The notes under the pieces are model-generated. The model was not told where the DNA came from. It made no database searches and was given only the letters and a program-made list of their open reading frames with translations. The position numbers were made by a program, and so were the translations under genes. DNA of 24,470 nt from Muribaculaceae bacterium (GTDB lineage Bacteria; Bacteroidota; Bacteroidia; Bacteroidales; Muribaculaceae). Location of the stretch: assembly GCA_009775375.1 (NCBI GenBank), contig VSPO01000044.1, forward strand, positions 1 through 24,470. Direction: 5' to 3'. This document shows, one piece after another, positions 7,796-16,699 of the stretch. Each line of letters starts with the position of its first letter. Within the stretch, counting starts at the first letter, position 1.

Positions 7796-8115
7796 TGGCC
7801 GAGTATTCAATCAACAAGGGCATTGGTAGAAGCGTGGAATACAAGGGATTGAAGGCTCAGTATCTGTTCATCTTCGCCGGAGGTCTGCTCGGTATGTTCG
7901 TGATTTTCGTAATCATGTACGTCATCGGCATCTCGCAGTGGGTCTGCATAGGCTTCGGCATAACAGTCACCTCAATCCTTGTGTGGCTCACCTTCTACCT
8001 CAATGCCAAGTACGGGCAATACGGACTGATGAAACTTGCGGCTGTGAAATACCATCCGCGCTATATCATCAACCGTCTTCGCCTTAACCGACTGATTAAA
8101 GGAGGAAAGAAATGA
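7795..8115 (+). CDS. traF: TraF, DUF4133 VirB3-like inner-membrane protein
   Basis: 106 residues from ATG 7795; the longer frame from 7732 lies inside traE and is not used. Two adjacent membrane helices at about 22-65 and a basic C-terminal tail (KGGKK) fit the DUF4133/VirB3 family, which partners the VirB4 ATPase. Tight packing, one-base overlap with traE and 4-bp overlap with traG, indicates translational coupling of pilin, VirB3 and VirB4 genes. Confidence 0.85.
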   Translation: MAEYSINKGIGRSVEYKGLKAQYLFIFAGGLLGMFVIFVIMYVIGISQWVCIGFGITVTSILVWLTFYLNAKYGQYGLMKLAAVKYHPRYIINRLRLNRLIKGGKK

Positions 8116-10619
8116 GAAACAAGTTAAAAGCAACCACTTTAGAATCGAAATTGCCTTTATTGGCTGTCGAACACGGCTACCTCATCTCAAAGGACGCGGA
8201 CATTACCGTGGCCTTTGAGGTGAGCCTCCCGGAACTGTTCACCGTGACATCGCAAGAGTACGAGGCGATGCACTCGGCATGGTGCAAGGCAATCAAGGTC
8301 CTCCCTCATTTTTCGGTGGTGCATAAGCAGGACTGGTTTGTCAGCGAGAATTATCGTCCTGAATTGGATAAGGATAATCTATCCTTTTTGGATAGGAGTT
8401 TTGAGCGCCACTTCAATGAGCGTCCGTATCTCGCCCACAAATGCTACCTGTTCCTGACAAAGACCACAAAGGAGCGTATGCGCCAGCAAAGCAACTTCTC
8501 GACATTATGCCGTGGACGAATCACTCCGAAGGAGCTTAATCACGAGATGATTGTCAAGTTCATGGAGTCGGTGGAACAGTTCGAGCGCATCATCAATGAC
8601 ACCGGCTACATCAAGCTGCGCCGATTGAACGATGATGAAATTGTAGGTACTTACAATTCATCGGGCATCATAGAAAAGTATATGGCTTTATCTATGGGTG
8701 ATGTAAACTGCCTTGAAGATATAGACCTCTCGGCAAAGGAGATGCGGATTGGAGATAAGATGCTGTGCCTGCACACGCTTTCAGATACCGAGGACTTGCC
8801 CGGCAAGGTCAGTACCGACAACCGATATGAGCGGTTATCAACTGACCGAAGTGATTGCCGATTGAGCTTCGCTTCTCCGGTGGGATTGCTGTTGCCCTGC
8901 AATCATATCTACAACCAGTATGTGCTGATTGACGACCACGACGAGAATCTGGCAAAGTTCGAGAAAACGGCAAGAAATATGAACTCGCTTTCAAAGTACA
9001 GCCGTTCAAATGCCATTAACAAAGAGTGGATAGACCGCTATCTGAATGAAGCTCACTCATACGGACTTACCTCCGTCCGCTGCCACTGCAACATCATGGC
9101 TTGGAGCGATGATGCCGAGGAACTGCGCCGGATAAAGAATGATGTCGGCGGTCAGCTCGCCACTATGGGGTGTATGCCGAGGCACAACACCATCGACTGC
9201 CCGACACTGTTCTGGGCGGCGATACCCGGCAATGAGGCCGATTTTCCTGCCGAGGAAAGTTTCTACACCTTCATTGAGCCTGCGGTATGCTTCTTCACTG
9301 CGGAGACAAATTACCGTTCCTCCCTATCTCCTTTCGGGATAAAGATGGTTGACCGCCTTACGGGTAAGCCCATCCATCTGGATATATCCGATGAGCCGAT
9401 GAAAAGAGGCATAACCACCAACCGCAACAAGTTCATTCTTGGCCCGTCGGGTAGCGGCAAGTCGTTTTTCACCAACCATTTGGTGCGCCAATACTACGAG
9501 CAAGGAACCCATGTGCTGCTGATTGACACCGGCAATTCCTACGAAGGACTGTGCAACCTTATCCACAACCGCACCCACGGAGAGGACGGTGTTTATTACA
9601 CCTACACAGAGGATAACCCAATCTCTTTCAATCCGTTCTATACGGACGATGGCGTGTTTGATGTGGAGAAGAAGGACAGCATCAAGACGCTGCTGTTGAC
9701 GCTATGGAAGTCTGAAGATGATAAAGTTACAAAGACTGAAAGCGGCGAGTTAGGCTCGGCTCTCTCGATGTTCCTTGACAAGATGGCGAAAGACCGTGAC
9801 ATTGTGCCGTGCTTCAATTCGTTCTATGAGTTCATGCGCGACGATTACCGGGATGAAATGGCAAACCGTCCGATACCCATCTACAAACAAGACTTTGACA
9901 TTGACAACTTCCTGACAACCCTTCGGCAATATTATTACGGTGGTCGTTTCGACTTCCTGCTTAACTCAAAGGAGAATATCGACCTTTTGAACAAGCGGTT
10001 TGTAGTCTTTGAAATTGATGCCGTGAAGGACAACAAGGAACTTTTCCCGGTGGTGACGATCATCATCATGGAGGCTTTCATTAACAAGATGCGAAGGCTC
10101 AAAGGTGTACGAAAGATGCTTATATGTGAGGAGGCTTGGAAGGCTCTTTCTTCGGCTAATATGGCTGAGTATCTGAAATATATGTTCAAGACCGTCCGAA
10201 AGTATTTCGGCGAGGCGGTGGTGGTTACGCAGGAGGTTGACGACATAATATCGTCACCGATTGTCAAGGAAACCATCATCAACAACTCCGATTGCAAGAT
10301 ACTTCTCGACCAGCGCAAGTATATGAACAGGTTTGACCAGATTCAGGAGTTATTGGGTCTGACCGACAAGGAGAAGGCGCAGATACTCAGTATCAACATG
10401 GCGAACAATCCCAATCGCCTTTACAAAGAGGTGTGGATCGGCTTGGGCGGCACTCAATCGGCGGTCTATGCCACGGAGGTGTCGCCGGAGGAATATCTCT
10501 GCTACACCACCGAGGAAACGGAGAAGATTCAGGTGCTCAACAAGGCTGCCCAGTTAGGTGGCAATATCGAAAGTGCGATAAGGGTGCTTGCCAACGAAAA
10601 AAGAGAAGGCAATGTATGA
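8112..10619 (+). CDS. traG: TraG, VirB4-family conjugation ATPase
   Basis: 835 residues, normal for Bacteroides TraG. This cytoplasmic/membrane-associated ATPase energises pilus biogenesis and substrate transfer. Residues 1-430 form the VirB4 N-terminal domain. Walker A is GPSGSGKS at 444-451, followed by VLLIDTGNSYEGL. Walker B is MLICEEAW at 669-676, then TVRKYFGEAVVVTQEVDD (about 694-711), a signature shared by VirB4 proteins. The name TraG follows CTnDOT use; it is not the VirD4-type TraG of RP4. The stop overlaps the next small gene in ATGA. Confidence 0.95.
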   Translation: MRNKLKATTLESKLPLLAVEHGYLISKDADITVAFEVSLPELFTVTSQEYEAMHSAWCKAIKVLPHFSVVHKQDWFVSENYRPELDKDNLSFLDRSFERHFNERPYLAHKCYLFLTKTTKERMRQQSNFSTLCRGRITPKELNHEMIVKFMESVEQFERIINDTGYIKLRRLNDDEIVGTYNSSGIIEKYMALSMGDVNCLEDIDLSAKEMRIGDKMLCLHTLSDTEDLPGKVSTDNRYERLSTDRSDCRLSFASPVGLLLPCNHIYNQYVLIDDHDENLAKFEKTARNMNSLSKYSRSNAINKEWIDRYLNEAHSYGLTSVRCHCNIMAWSDDAEELRRIKNDVGGQLATMGCMPRHNTIDCPTLFWAAIPGNEADFPAEESFYTFIEPAVCFFTAETNYRSSLSPFGIKMVDRLTGKPIHLDISDEPMKRGITTNRNKFILGPSGSGKSFFTNHLVRQYYEQGTHVLLIDTGNSYEGLCNLIHNRTHGEDGVYYTYTEDNPISFNPFYTDDGVFDVEKKDSIKTLLLTLWKSEDDKVTKTESGELGSALSMFLDKMAKDRDIVPCFNSFYEFMRDDYRDEMANRPIPIYKQDFDIDNFLTTLRQYYYGGRFDFLLNSKENIDLLNKRFVVFEIDAVKDNKELFPVVTIIIMEAFINKMRRLKGVRKMLICEEAWKALSSANMAEYLKYMFKTVRKYFGEAVVVTQEVDDIISSPIVKETIINNSDCKILLDQRKYMNRFDQIQELLGLTDKEKAQILSINMANNPNRLYKEVWIGLGGTQSAVYATEVSPEEYLCYTTEETEKIQVLNKAAQLGGNIESAIRVLANEKREGNV

Positions 10620-10750
10620 AGGCTCTGAAACTCATAATCCGCATTGCCGCAGGTGTCGGCACTATTCTCGCGGCCCTCCTGACCGCTGCCGTCTGGCTGT
10701 TCTCAATCCTCGCAAGAATGATAACGGGCATAGCCCGCAAAATCCAATAA
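10616..10750 (+). CDS. Small hydrophobic protein in the traH position
   Basis: A 44-residue open frame whose ATG overlaps the traG stop (ATGA at 10616-10619). A basic N-terminus (MKALKLIIR) precedes one long hydrophobic stretch at about 11-36 and a basic end (ARKIQ). Coupling to traG and its membrane character support a real small membrane protein. It occupies the place of traH in CTnDOT-like operons, but it is too short to identify by sequence. Confidence 0.6.
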   Translation: MKALKLIIRIAAGVGTILAALLTAAVWLFSILARMITGIARKIQ

Positions 10751-10767
10751 CACAAAATCCGAAAAGA

Positions 10768-11406
10768 ATGAAACAGATAAAATTTCTATTCCCGATAATC
10801 GCCCTTCTCCTGATGCTCGGCACAGGCAGGGCAAACGCCCAATGGACGGTGATAGATCCGTCAAACATCGCCCAGAGCATCGTCAACTCGTCGAAGTCGC
10901 TGGTGCAGGAGTCAACGACCGCGAAAAATATGGTTGCGAATTTTCAGGAGACGGTCAAGATATACCAGCAGGCGAAGAAATATTACGATGCCCTCCGCGC
11001 CGTCAACAACCTTGTCCGCGACGCACGCAAGGTGCAGCAGACCGTCCTGATGCTTGGCGACATATCCGGCTACTACGTCAACAACTACAAGAAGATGCTC
11101 ACGGATCCCAACTATACCTCCGCCGAACTGTCGGCAATCGCCTCCGGCTACACGAGGATATTGCAGGATGCAACCGGGGTGCTGAACGACTTGAAGCAGG
11201 TGGTGAACATCACCACGCTGTCGATGACCGACAAAGACCGCATGGATGTGGTCGATGACTGCTACAATGAGATGAAGCGCCTGAAATCCCTGACGCATTA
11301 CTACACCAACAAGAACATTTCGGTGTCCTACCTCCGTGCGAAAAAGAAGGCCGATACCCAGCGCGTGGTGTCGCTCTACGGGGATGGCTCCGAAAAATAC
11401 TGGTGA
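10768..11406 (+). CDS. traI: TraI, DUF4141 VirB5-like periplasmic protein
   Basis: 212 residues from ATG 10768. The frame is open further upstream (to 10588), but that part overlaps traG and the small gene; a typical signal peptide begins at MKQIKFLFPIIALLLML and ends near ANAQ, so 10768 is chosen. The mature part begins QWTVIDPSNIAQSI and is rich in amphipathic helices (about 35-130). This is the DUF4141 TraI pattern and resembles VirB5 minor pilus proteins. It is not a TraI relaxase of the F plasmid. It abuts traJ (TGATG). Confidence 0.85.
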   Translation: MKQIKFLFPIIALLLMLGTGRANAQWTVIDPSNIAQSIVNSSKSLVQESTTAKNMVANFQETVKIYQQAKKYYDALRAVNNLVRDARKVQQTVLMLGDISGYYVNNYKKMLTDPNYTSAELSAIASGYTRILQDATGVLNDLKQVVNITTLSMTDKDRMDVVDDCYNEMKRLKSLTHYYTNKNISVSYLRAKKKADTQRVVSLYGDGSEKYW

Positions 11407-12434
11407 TGCTTATGACAAATTCAATATTATGTGCGATTGACTTTTCTAATCTGCACACAATACTCCGCTCCCTCTACGATGAGATGATGCCGCTGTGCGA
11501 GGATATGGCAGGTGTGGCACAGGGTATAGCCGGACTCGGCGCGCTGTTCTATGTGGCATACCGCATCTGGCAGGCGTTGGCACGGGCAGAGCCGATTGAT
11601 GTGTTCCCGCTGCTGCGTCCTTTCGTTATCGGCTTCTGCATAATGTTCTTCCCGACCGTCGTGCTCGGAACTATCAACTCGGTGATGTCGCCGATTGTGC
11701 AGGGCACCGCCGGGATGCTGGAGGGGCAGACCCTCGACATGCAGAAGTACCGGGAGGAGAAAGATCGTCTGGAATACGAGAAGATGATGAACGACCCTTC
11801 CACCGCCTACCTTGTAGATGACGCGGAGTTTGACCGCCAGATTGATGAGTTGGGCGTGACGGAGATAGGCACAGCCGCCGGAATGTATATCGAGCGTGGA
11901 ATGTATAAGGTCAAGAAGGCGATACAGAATTTCTTCCGCGAACTGCTGGAGATGCTGTTTCAGGCTGCGTCGCTCACCATAGACACGATAAGGACATTCT
12001 TTCTCATAGTCCTTGCTATACTCGGCCCGATTTCATTTGCAATCTCCGTGTGGGACGGCTTCCAGCACACCCTCGTCCAATGGATATGCCGATACATCCA
12101 GACATACCTTTGGCTTCCCGTGGCAGACTTGTTTTCGACAATCTTGGCGAAAATTCAAGTGCTGATGCTCCAGAATGACATATCGGAGCTGACAAACAAC
12201 CCCAACGCTGACCTTGACGGGAGCAACACCGCGTATGTCATCTTCATGATTATCGGCATAATAGGCTACTTCACAATCCCCACCGTGGCAGGATGGATAA
12301 TTCAGGCCGGAGGCATGGGAAGCTACAACCGAAACGTGAACAACGCGGCTATGCAAGGTGGCTCATGGGCCGGTAGTGTGGCCGGCGGCGTAGCCGGAAA
12401 TGCCGTAGGCAGAGCCGGGAAACTACTAAAGTAA
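11406..12434 (+). CDS. traJ: TraJ, VirB6-like polytopic membrane protein
   Basis: 342 residues from ATG 11406, overlapping the traI stop by one base; a GTG at 11403 and an ATG at 11412 are alternatives. Several hydrophobic segments are visible: about 38-55, 67-88, a cluster at about 170-205, and 275-300 (VIFMIIGIIGYFTIPTVAGWII). A C-terminal glycine/alanine-rich tail (GGSWAGSVAGGVAGNAVG) follows. This matches TraJ, the VirB6-like inner-membrane channel component. It is followed by the only sizeable gap inside the tra operon. Confidence 0.87.
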   Translation: MLMTNSILCAIDFSNLHTILRSLYDEMMPLCEDMAGVAQGIAGLGALFYVAYRIWQALARAEPIDVFPLLRPFVIGFCIMFFPTVVLGTINSVMSPIVQGTAGMLEGQTLDMQKYREEKDRLEYEKMMNDPSTAYLVDDAEFDRQIDELGVTEIGTAAGMYIERGMYKVKKAIQNFFRELLEMLFQAASLTIDTIRTFFLIVLAILGPISFAISVWDGFQHTLVQWICRYIQTYLWLPVADLFSTILAKIQVLMLQNDISELTNNPNADLDGSNTAYVIFMIIGIIGYFTIPTVAGWIIQAGGMGSYNRNVNNAAMQGGSWAGSVAGGVAGNAVGRAGKLLK

Positions 12435-12445
12435 GCATATTTAAG

Positions 12446-12514
12446 TCATAAGTCAGAGTTATGAGTGACAAAGTGGTCGCTCCGGTTGACTACTTCATAA
12501 CTCATCACTCTGAC
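12446..12514 (+). repeat. Intra-operon inverted repeats with two alternative hairpins (traJ-traK gap)
   Basis: In the 96-bp gap, GTCAGAGT-T-ATGAGT (12452-12466) pairs with ACTCAT-C-ACTCTGAC (12500-12514): 14 of 15 pairs, long loop. Separately TCATAA (12446-12451) pairs with TTATGA (12459-12464), using part of the same arm. The two folds exclude each other. It could act as an attenuator, a processing site or a host-type dispersed TTATGA/TCATAA intergenic repeat. Confidence 0.55.
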
Positions 12515-12530
12515 CTAATACCTAATTAAA

Positions 12531-13166
12531 ATGGAATTCAAATCACTGAAAAATATCGGGACCTCCTTTCGGCAGATAAGGCTGTTCGGCATTGTCGTGA
12601 TGTCGCTCTGCGCATTGGTCGCAATCGCCGCAGTGGTGCTGTCGCTGAACTTCGCCGAGAAGCAGCGCGAGAAGATCTATGTGCTTGACAACGGCAAGAG
12701 CCTGATGCTCGCCTTGTCGCAGGATATGGAGCAAAACCGCCCGGCGGAGGCAAGGGAGCATGTGCGGCGCTTCCATGAACTGTTCTTCACCCTCTCGCCC
12801 GACAAGTCGGCGATTGAGCACAACATCAACCGCGCCATGTCACTGGCCGACAAAAGCGCCTACAACTATTACTCGGACTATGTGGAGAAAGGCTACTACA
12901 ACCGAATCATAGCCGGGAATATCACACAGGTGCTGAGGGTTGACAGCATAGTCTGTGACTTCAACGACTATCCGTATGAGGTGAGGACTTACGCGCGGCA
13001 GATGATAATCCGCCAGAGCAACGTGACGGAAAGGTCGCTGATAACCCGTTGCCGTCTGGTTAATTCCAACCGCTCGGACGACAACCCCAACGGCTTTCAG
13101 ATCGAGGGACTGACGATACTTGAAAACAAGGATATAATAACCACCAAAAGAACTTTATCCCAATAA
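12531..13166 (+). CDS. traK: TraK, VirB8-like inner-membrane protein
   Basis: 211 residues. A short cytoplasmic N-terminus (LKNIGTSFRQIRLF) is followed by one membrane helix at about 18-42 and a periplasmic domain of about 165 residues with YEVRTYARQMIIRQSNVTERSLITRCRL-type strand-rich sequence (quoted in part). Topology and order between TraJ (VirB6) and TraM (VirB10) match TraK, the VirB8/TrbF-like assembly factor of the channel. Start ATG 12531 follows an A-rich leader after the traJ-traK hairpins. Confidence 0.88.
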   Translation: MEFKSLKNIGTSFRQIRLFGIVVMSLCALVAIAAVVLSLNFAEKQREKIYVLDNGKSLMLALSQDMEQNRPAEAREHVRRFHELFFTLSPDKSAIEHNINRAMSLADKSAYNYYSDYVEKGYYNRIIAGNITQVLRVDSIVCDFNDYPYEVRTYARQMIIRQSNVTERSLITRCRLVNSNRSDDNPNGFQIEGLTILENKDIITTKRTLSQ

Positions 13167-13177
13167 AAAAGACTCCA

Positions 13178-13471
13178 ATGAAAGAAAAAATCAAAAACAT
13201 AGTGACGCCCTTATATAATAAGGTGTGGCACTCCCCGAAGGGGAAAATCAGGGAGAGGATCAAAAAGGCGTGCGACGACCTTCCGCGCAACCAGCGGCTT
13301 ATGGTCGTGACGGTGCTTCTCTCGGCCTTCATACTTACCGCCTTCTTCGTGTTCGGGAATGCCTGTTACAGAATGGGCGCCGGACACGCCCGGAAGTCAA
13401 TCGAGATTGAGCATATCCGGCAACTGGACTTACCAACCGACAAAGCAGTTGAATATGAAGATGCTCGATGA
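13178..13471 (+). CDS. traL: TraL, DUF3989 small membrane protein
   Basis: 97 residues. A strongly basic cytoplasmic N-terminus (residues 1-40, with KGKIRERIKKACDDLP) leads to one membrane helix at about 41-60 and a short C-terminal periplasmic tail. This is the TraL pattern (DUF3989), always found between traK and traM in this class. Its last 17 bp overlap the start of traM. Its role in the channel is not established. Confidence 0.8.
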   Translation: MKEKIKNIVTPLYNKVWHSPKGKIRERIKKACDDLPRNQRLMVVTVLLSAFILTAFFVFGNACYRMGAGHARKSIEIEHIRQLDLPTDKAVEYEDAR

Positions 13472-14651
13472 ACTCCGTGCCCGGCTCACGCCCAAGACTC
13501 CGGCTGAACGTGAGCGGCTGAAAAGGATAGCGGTCTATACGGTGCTGTGCCTCTCGTGCCTTGTCTGCATCTGGCTGATATTTGCTCCAAGCGGTGATGA
13601 TGATGCCGTAAAGGGTAAGGCGAACACCGAACTGCCGGACGGCACAACCGACGGTATGCCGGAGACAAAGATTGAGGCATATCGGCAGGACGAGGACGCA
13701 AAGGAACGTGCCTCGCGTCAGGCAAACCTTGTCCAGATCTCGGAATCGCTCGATACAATCCAGCAGCCGCAGAATGATACTGTGCCGGATGAAATCCAGA
13801 ACTCGGCTGACGCTTACCAACAGGCACAGGCATCGTTGCAGGACTTCTATATCCCTGAAACATCGGAAGCCGATTTGCAGGTGGCGGAGTTGCAGGAACG
13901 CATCGCCGAACTGGAGATGCAGCAGTCACAGCCGGACTACGGTAAGACCGCCCCTAATGAGATGGAATTGCTTGAACGCTCATACCAGCTCGCGGCGCAG
14001 TATATGGGCAACGGCAATAATGGCGGCAATCCACAACCTCCGGCACAACAAGAAGAAAAAGGCAAAAGGAATGTGCAGCCTGTGGCGCAGGTCAGCCGCA
14101 ATGTCATTTCCTCACTGTCGGCAACATCTTCAAGGACTTTCAACACTTCGGTAGGTGGCAAAAACACTTCTGCCAAGAATACCATCGCCGCTGTGGTAGC
14201 ATCCAACCAGAGCGTTGTTGACGGTGAGAGTGTCAAGCTCCGTACCACAGAGCCAATGTGGATTGGCTCCAGACTGATACCGCGCAACACCACAATCACC
14301 GGCTACGCCCGTATTCAGGGTGAGCGGCTTGAAATCGAAATTACTTCGGTTGAGTGCGAAGGCTCGATCTACGATGTGGAGTTGCAGGTATATGACTCCG
14401 ACGGACAGGAGGGCATCAATATCCCGCAGTCAATGGAGAGTGACGCGCTGCACGAGATAGGTGCCAACATGGGCAGCACTATGGGCAGTTCCATAAACAT
14501 CTCCACCAATACGGGTGCGCAAATTGCATCCGATGTGGGCAGAGGACTCATCAACGGCGTGTCGCAATACCTGACAAAAAAACTGCGGACGGTGAAAGTC
14601 CACCTCAAAGCCGGATACCGCGTAATGCTCCACCAGCCCGAAGATTTATAA
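13455..14651 (+). CDS. traM: TraM, VirB10-like channel scaffold
   Basis: 398 residues from ATG 13455 (a second ATG at 13461 is possible); the open frame back to 13359 lies within traL. A cytoplasmic basic N-terminus precedes one membrane helix at about 26-45. A long acidic, glutamine-rich periplasmic linker follows (about 50-230, with coiled-coil QVAELQERIAELEMQQ). The C-terminal domain (about 245-398) contains GESVKLRTTEPMWIGSRLIPR-like sequence (quoted in part), the strand-rich VirB10/TrbI-type fold. TraM spans the envelope and joins inner and outer complexes. Confidence 0.88.
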   Translation: MKMLDELRARLTPKTPAERERLKRIAVYTVLCLSCLVCIWLIFAPSGDDDAVKGKANTELPDGTTDGMPETKIEAYRQDEDAKERASRQANLVQISESLDTIQQPQNDTVPDEIQNSADAYQQAQASLQDFYIPETSEADLQVAELQERIAELEMQQSQPDYGKTAPNEMELLERSYQLAAQYMGNGNNGGNPQPPAQQEEKGKRNVQPVAQVSRNVISSLSATSSRTFNTSVGGKNTSAKNTIAAVVASNQSVVDGESVKLRTTEPMWIGSRLIPRNTTITGYARIQGERLEIEITSVECEGSIYDVELQVYDSDGQEGINIPQSMESDALHEIGANMGSTMGSSINISTNTGAQIASDVGRGLINGVSQYLTKKLRTVKVHLKAGYRVMLHQPEDL

Positions 14652-14679
14652 AAACCACTAAACCCAAAATAAAAAACAG

Positions 14680-15690
14680 ATGAAACTGAAAACATTTATC
14701 ATTTCCGCCATTGCCGTATTAGGAATGGCTGCCAACGCCTTTGCAAAAGGCAAAGTGACCAAAAACACCGATGTCAACGTGTCGCCTGACACTGAAACCG
14801 TAACCGAACACGACCTGAACGTGTACGGATCCAACTACACCGACGGCGACAAGTTCGACGGCCTTACCCGAAAAGTCGGCTTCGACCGCATGATACCGCC
14901 TCATGCTCTGGAGGTTGCGTACAACAAGACCACTCACATCATCTTCCCCAGCGAGATTGTGTATGTCGATTTAGGCAATGAAAACCTTGTCGCCGGACTC
15001 GCCGATGGTGCGAAGAACGTGCTGCGTGTCAAATCTGCATTCAAGTCGTTCAAGACCGAGACCAATCTTTCGGTAATCACCGAAGATGGGAGCTACTACA
15101 CTTTCAATGTGAAGTTTGCGAAAGAGCCTTTGCTCCTGAGCATCGAGATGACCGATTTTATCCACGATGGGGAGGCTGTCAACCGTCCGAACAACGCGCA
15201 GGAAATCTATCTGGAGCGTTTAGGCTCGGAGTCGCCGATGCTTGTCAAGCTGATTATGAAGTCAATCCACAAGCAGAACAAGCGCGAGATTAAGCATATC
15301 GGGAGTAAGCGCTTCGGGGTGCAGTTCCTCCTGAAATCAATCTACACCAACAATGGATTGCTATATTTCCACACCGAAATCAAGAACACTTCCAACATCG
15401 CCTTCGACATTGATTATGTGTCGTTCAAGATTGTGGATAAGAAGGTTATCAAACGTACCGCCATGCAGGAGCAGGTATTGGAGCCGTTACGCGCCCAGAA
15501 CTATGTGACGGTGGTAAGCGGCAAATCTTCTGAAAGAACAGTGTTTGCTCTGGAGAAATTCACCATTCCCGACGACAAGCAGCTTGTTATCGAGGTCGCC
15601 GAGAAAAAAGGCGGCAGACATCAGTCCTTTGTCGTGGAGAACGAGGATATTGTGAGAGCCAACGTGATTGACGAACTTTCAATTCAGTAA
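14680..15690 (+). CDS. traN: TraN, DUF4138 VirB9-like outer-complex protein
   Basis: 336 residues. A signal peptide, MKLKTFIISAIAVLGMAANAFA, is followed by a short polar linker and a strand-rich region. The segment TTHIIFPSEIVYVDLGNENLVAG (start about residue 85) and the later KNVLRVKSAF are characteristic of TraN/DUF4138, functionally like VirB9, which binds TraM and forms the outer-membrane core complex. Separated from traM by 28 bp with an A-rich leader, and 3 bp from traO. Confidence 0.88.
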   Translation: MKLKTFIISAIAVLGMAANAFAKGKVTKNTDVNVSPDTETVTEHDLNVYGSNYTDGDKFDGLTRKVGFDRMIPPHALEVAYNKTTHIIFPSEIVYVDLGNENLVAGLADGAKNVLRVKSAFKSFKTETNLSVITEDGSYYTFNVKFAKEPLLLSIEMTDFIHDGEAVNRPNNAQEIYLERLGSESPMLVKLIMKSIHKQNKREIKHIGSKRFGVQFLLKSIYTNNGLLYFHTEIKNTSNIAFDIDYVSFKIVDKKVIKRTAMQEQVLEPLRAQNYVTVVSGKSSERTVFALEKFTIPDDKQLVIEVAEKKGGRHQSFVVENEDIVRANVIDELSIQ

Positions 15691-15693
15691 TCC

Positions 15694-16275
15694 ATGAGAA
15701 AAGCGATGATAATCTTCGCTGCCATGCTTGCCCTGTTCACGGGGCGGGCAATGGCCCAGCGATGCCTACCCGGAATGTCGGCGGTCGAGGTAAAGGCTAA
15801 TATGGTTGACGGTTTTTATACCGGTAATTCCAGAAATTGCGGTTACTCCTTTGGAGTGTATTATTCCGTGTTCAAGGGCAATGCCAACAGTTGGAGCTTC
15901 GGATGCGAGTACCTCCAGACCTACAAACCCTACGGCGAGAAAGGGCGTATCCCGGTGGCGCAGTTCACAGGAGAGATTGGCTATAACCTCCACCTAATCA
16001 GTGACTATTCCCAAACATTTCACCTCTATGGTGGTGTGTCAGCAATCGGAGGCTATGAAACGGTGAACTGGGGCGACAAGACGCTGCCTGACGGCTCGAC
16101 AATACACAACGGCGATGCCTTCATCTATGGTGGTGCGCTCATTTTGCAGGCCGATTTTTATCTCTCAGATAAGATAGCCTTAACCGCCAACGTAAAGGAG
16201 CGTTTCGTGTTCGGCAACTCAACGGGGCATTTCCATACGCAGTATGGGGTCGGAGTCAAATTCATAATCGAATGA
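15694..16275 (+). CDS. traO: TraO outer-membrane beta-barrel-like protein
   Basis: 193 residues with a signal peptide (MRKAMIIFAAMLALFTGRAMA, cleavage near AQ). The mature sequence alternates aromatic and polar residues in short strands (YTGNSRNCGYSFGVYYSVF, GEIGYNLHLISDYSQTFHLYGG and similar, quoted in part) and ends VGVKFIIE, with a terminal strand typical of small outer-membrane barrels. Position after TraN identifies TraO. It probably helps anchor or stabilise the outer complex; mechanism not known. Confidence 0.82.
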   Translation: MRKAMIIFAAMLALFTGRAMAQRCLPGMSAVEVKANMVDGFYTGNSRNCGYSFGVYYSVFKGNANSWSFGCEYLQTYKPYGEKGRIPVAQFTGEIGYNLHLISDYSQTFHLYGGVSAIGGYETVNWGDKTLPDGSTIHNGDAFIYGGALILQADFYLSDKIALTANVKERFVFGNSTGHFHTQYGVGVKFIIE

Positions 16276-16279
16276 GCCT

Positions 16280-16699
16280 ATGGGATTGACTGTGATTGAC
16301 CTCGACATAAAAAATCTTCCGCTTGAGGATTTTATGAAAGCGATGGGTTTTGAGCCGGTAAACCGTAACGGCAACTTCCTGACTTTCGAGTCGCCATATT
16401 CGACAAAGGGTGAAATTGTCGTGGACACCTCCGCTAACGGCTGGTACGACACGAAGCAACCAGACAAACTGTATGGTGGCATTTACGATCTCGCCTATGA
16501 GATAATCGGGAGCGCCAACAAATCGGAACTTAACCTTTTCATCGCATCCGAGATGAAGAAGGTGCGAGAGGTCAAGATGTATGATGTGACGGCTAATGGC
16601 AAAGAAACCGATGGAAACATTATTGTGGCTGCCCCGGTCAGGAAAGCGGATCAGCCTAAGCCCGAACAGCCGAAACGCAAACGTGGTATGCGCTTATGA
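16280..16699 (+). CDS. Degenerate primase N-terminal domain paralogue (TraP-like, no Toprim)
   Basis: 139 residues between traO and traP, overlapping traP by 4 bp. Residues about 9-92 align by eye with the N-terminus of TraP in the same order: LPLEDFMKAMGFEPVNRNGN against IPLVDFLNHLGYQPTGRDSK, then a shared NGWYD/NLWFDFG motif, GGIYDLAYEI against GGDIFSLAGE, and a final IASEM/IAEKM helix. It lacks zinc-ligand cysteines and has no Toprim catalytic domain. It ends in a basic tail, PKRKRGMRL. It may be a DNA-binding subunit or regulator acting with TraP; the duplication is inferred, function unknown. Confidence 0.7.
   Translation: MGLTVIDLDIKNLPLEDFMKAMGFEPVNRNGNFLTFESPYSTKGEIVVDTSANGWYDTKQPDKLYGGIYDLAYEIIGSANKSELNLFIASEMKKVREVKMYDVTANGKETDGNIIVAAPVRKADQPKPEQPKRKRGMRL

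Noticed and set aside
13359..13454. Upstream extension of traM
   Set aside because: These codons overlap traL in another frame and are not protein-like; the basic-then-hydrophobic N-terminus starts at 13455.
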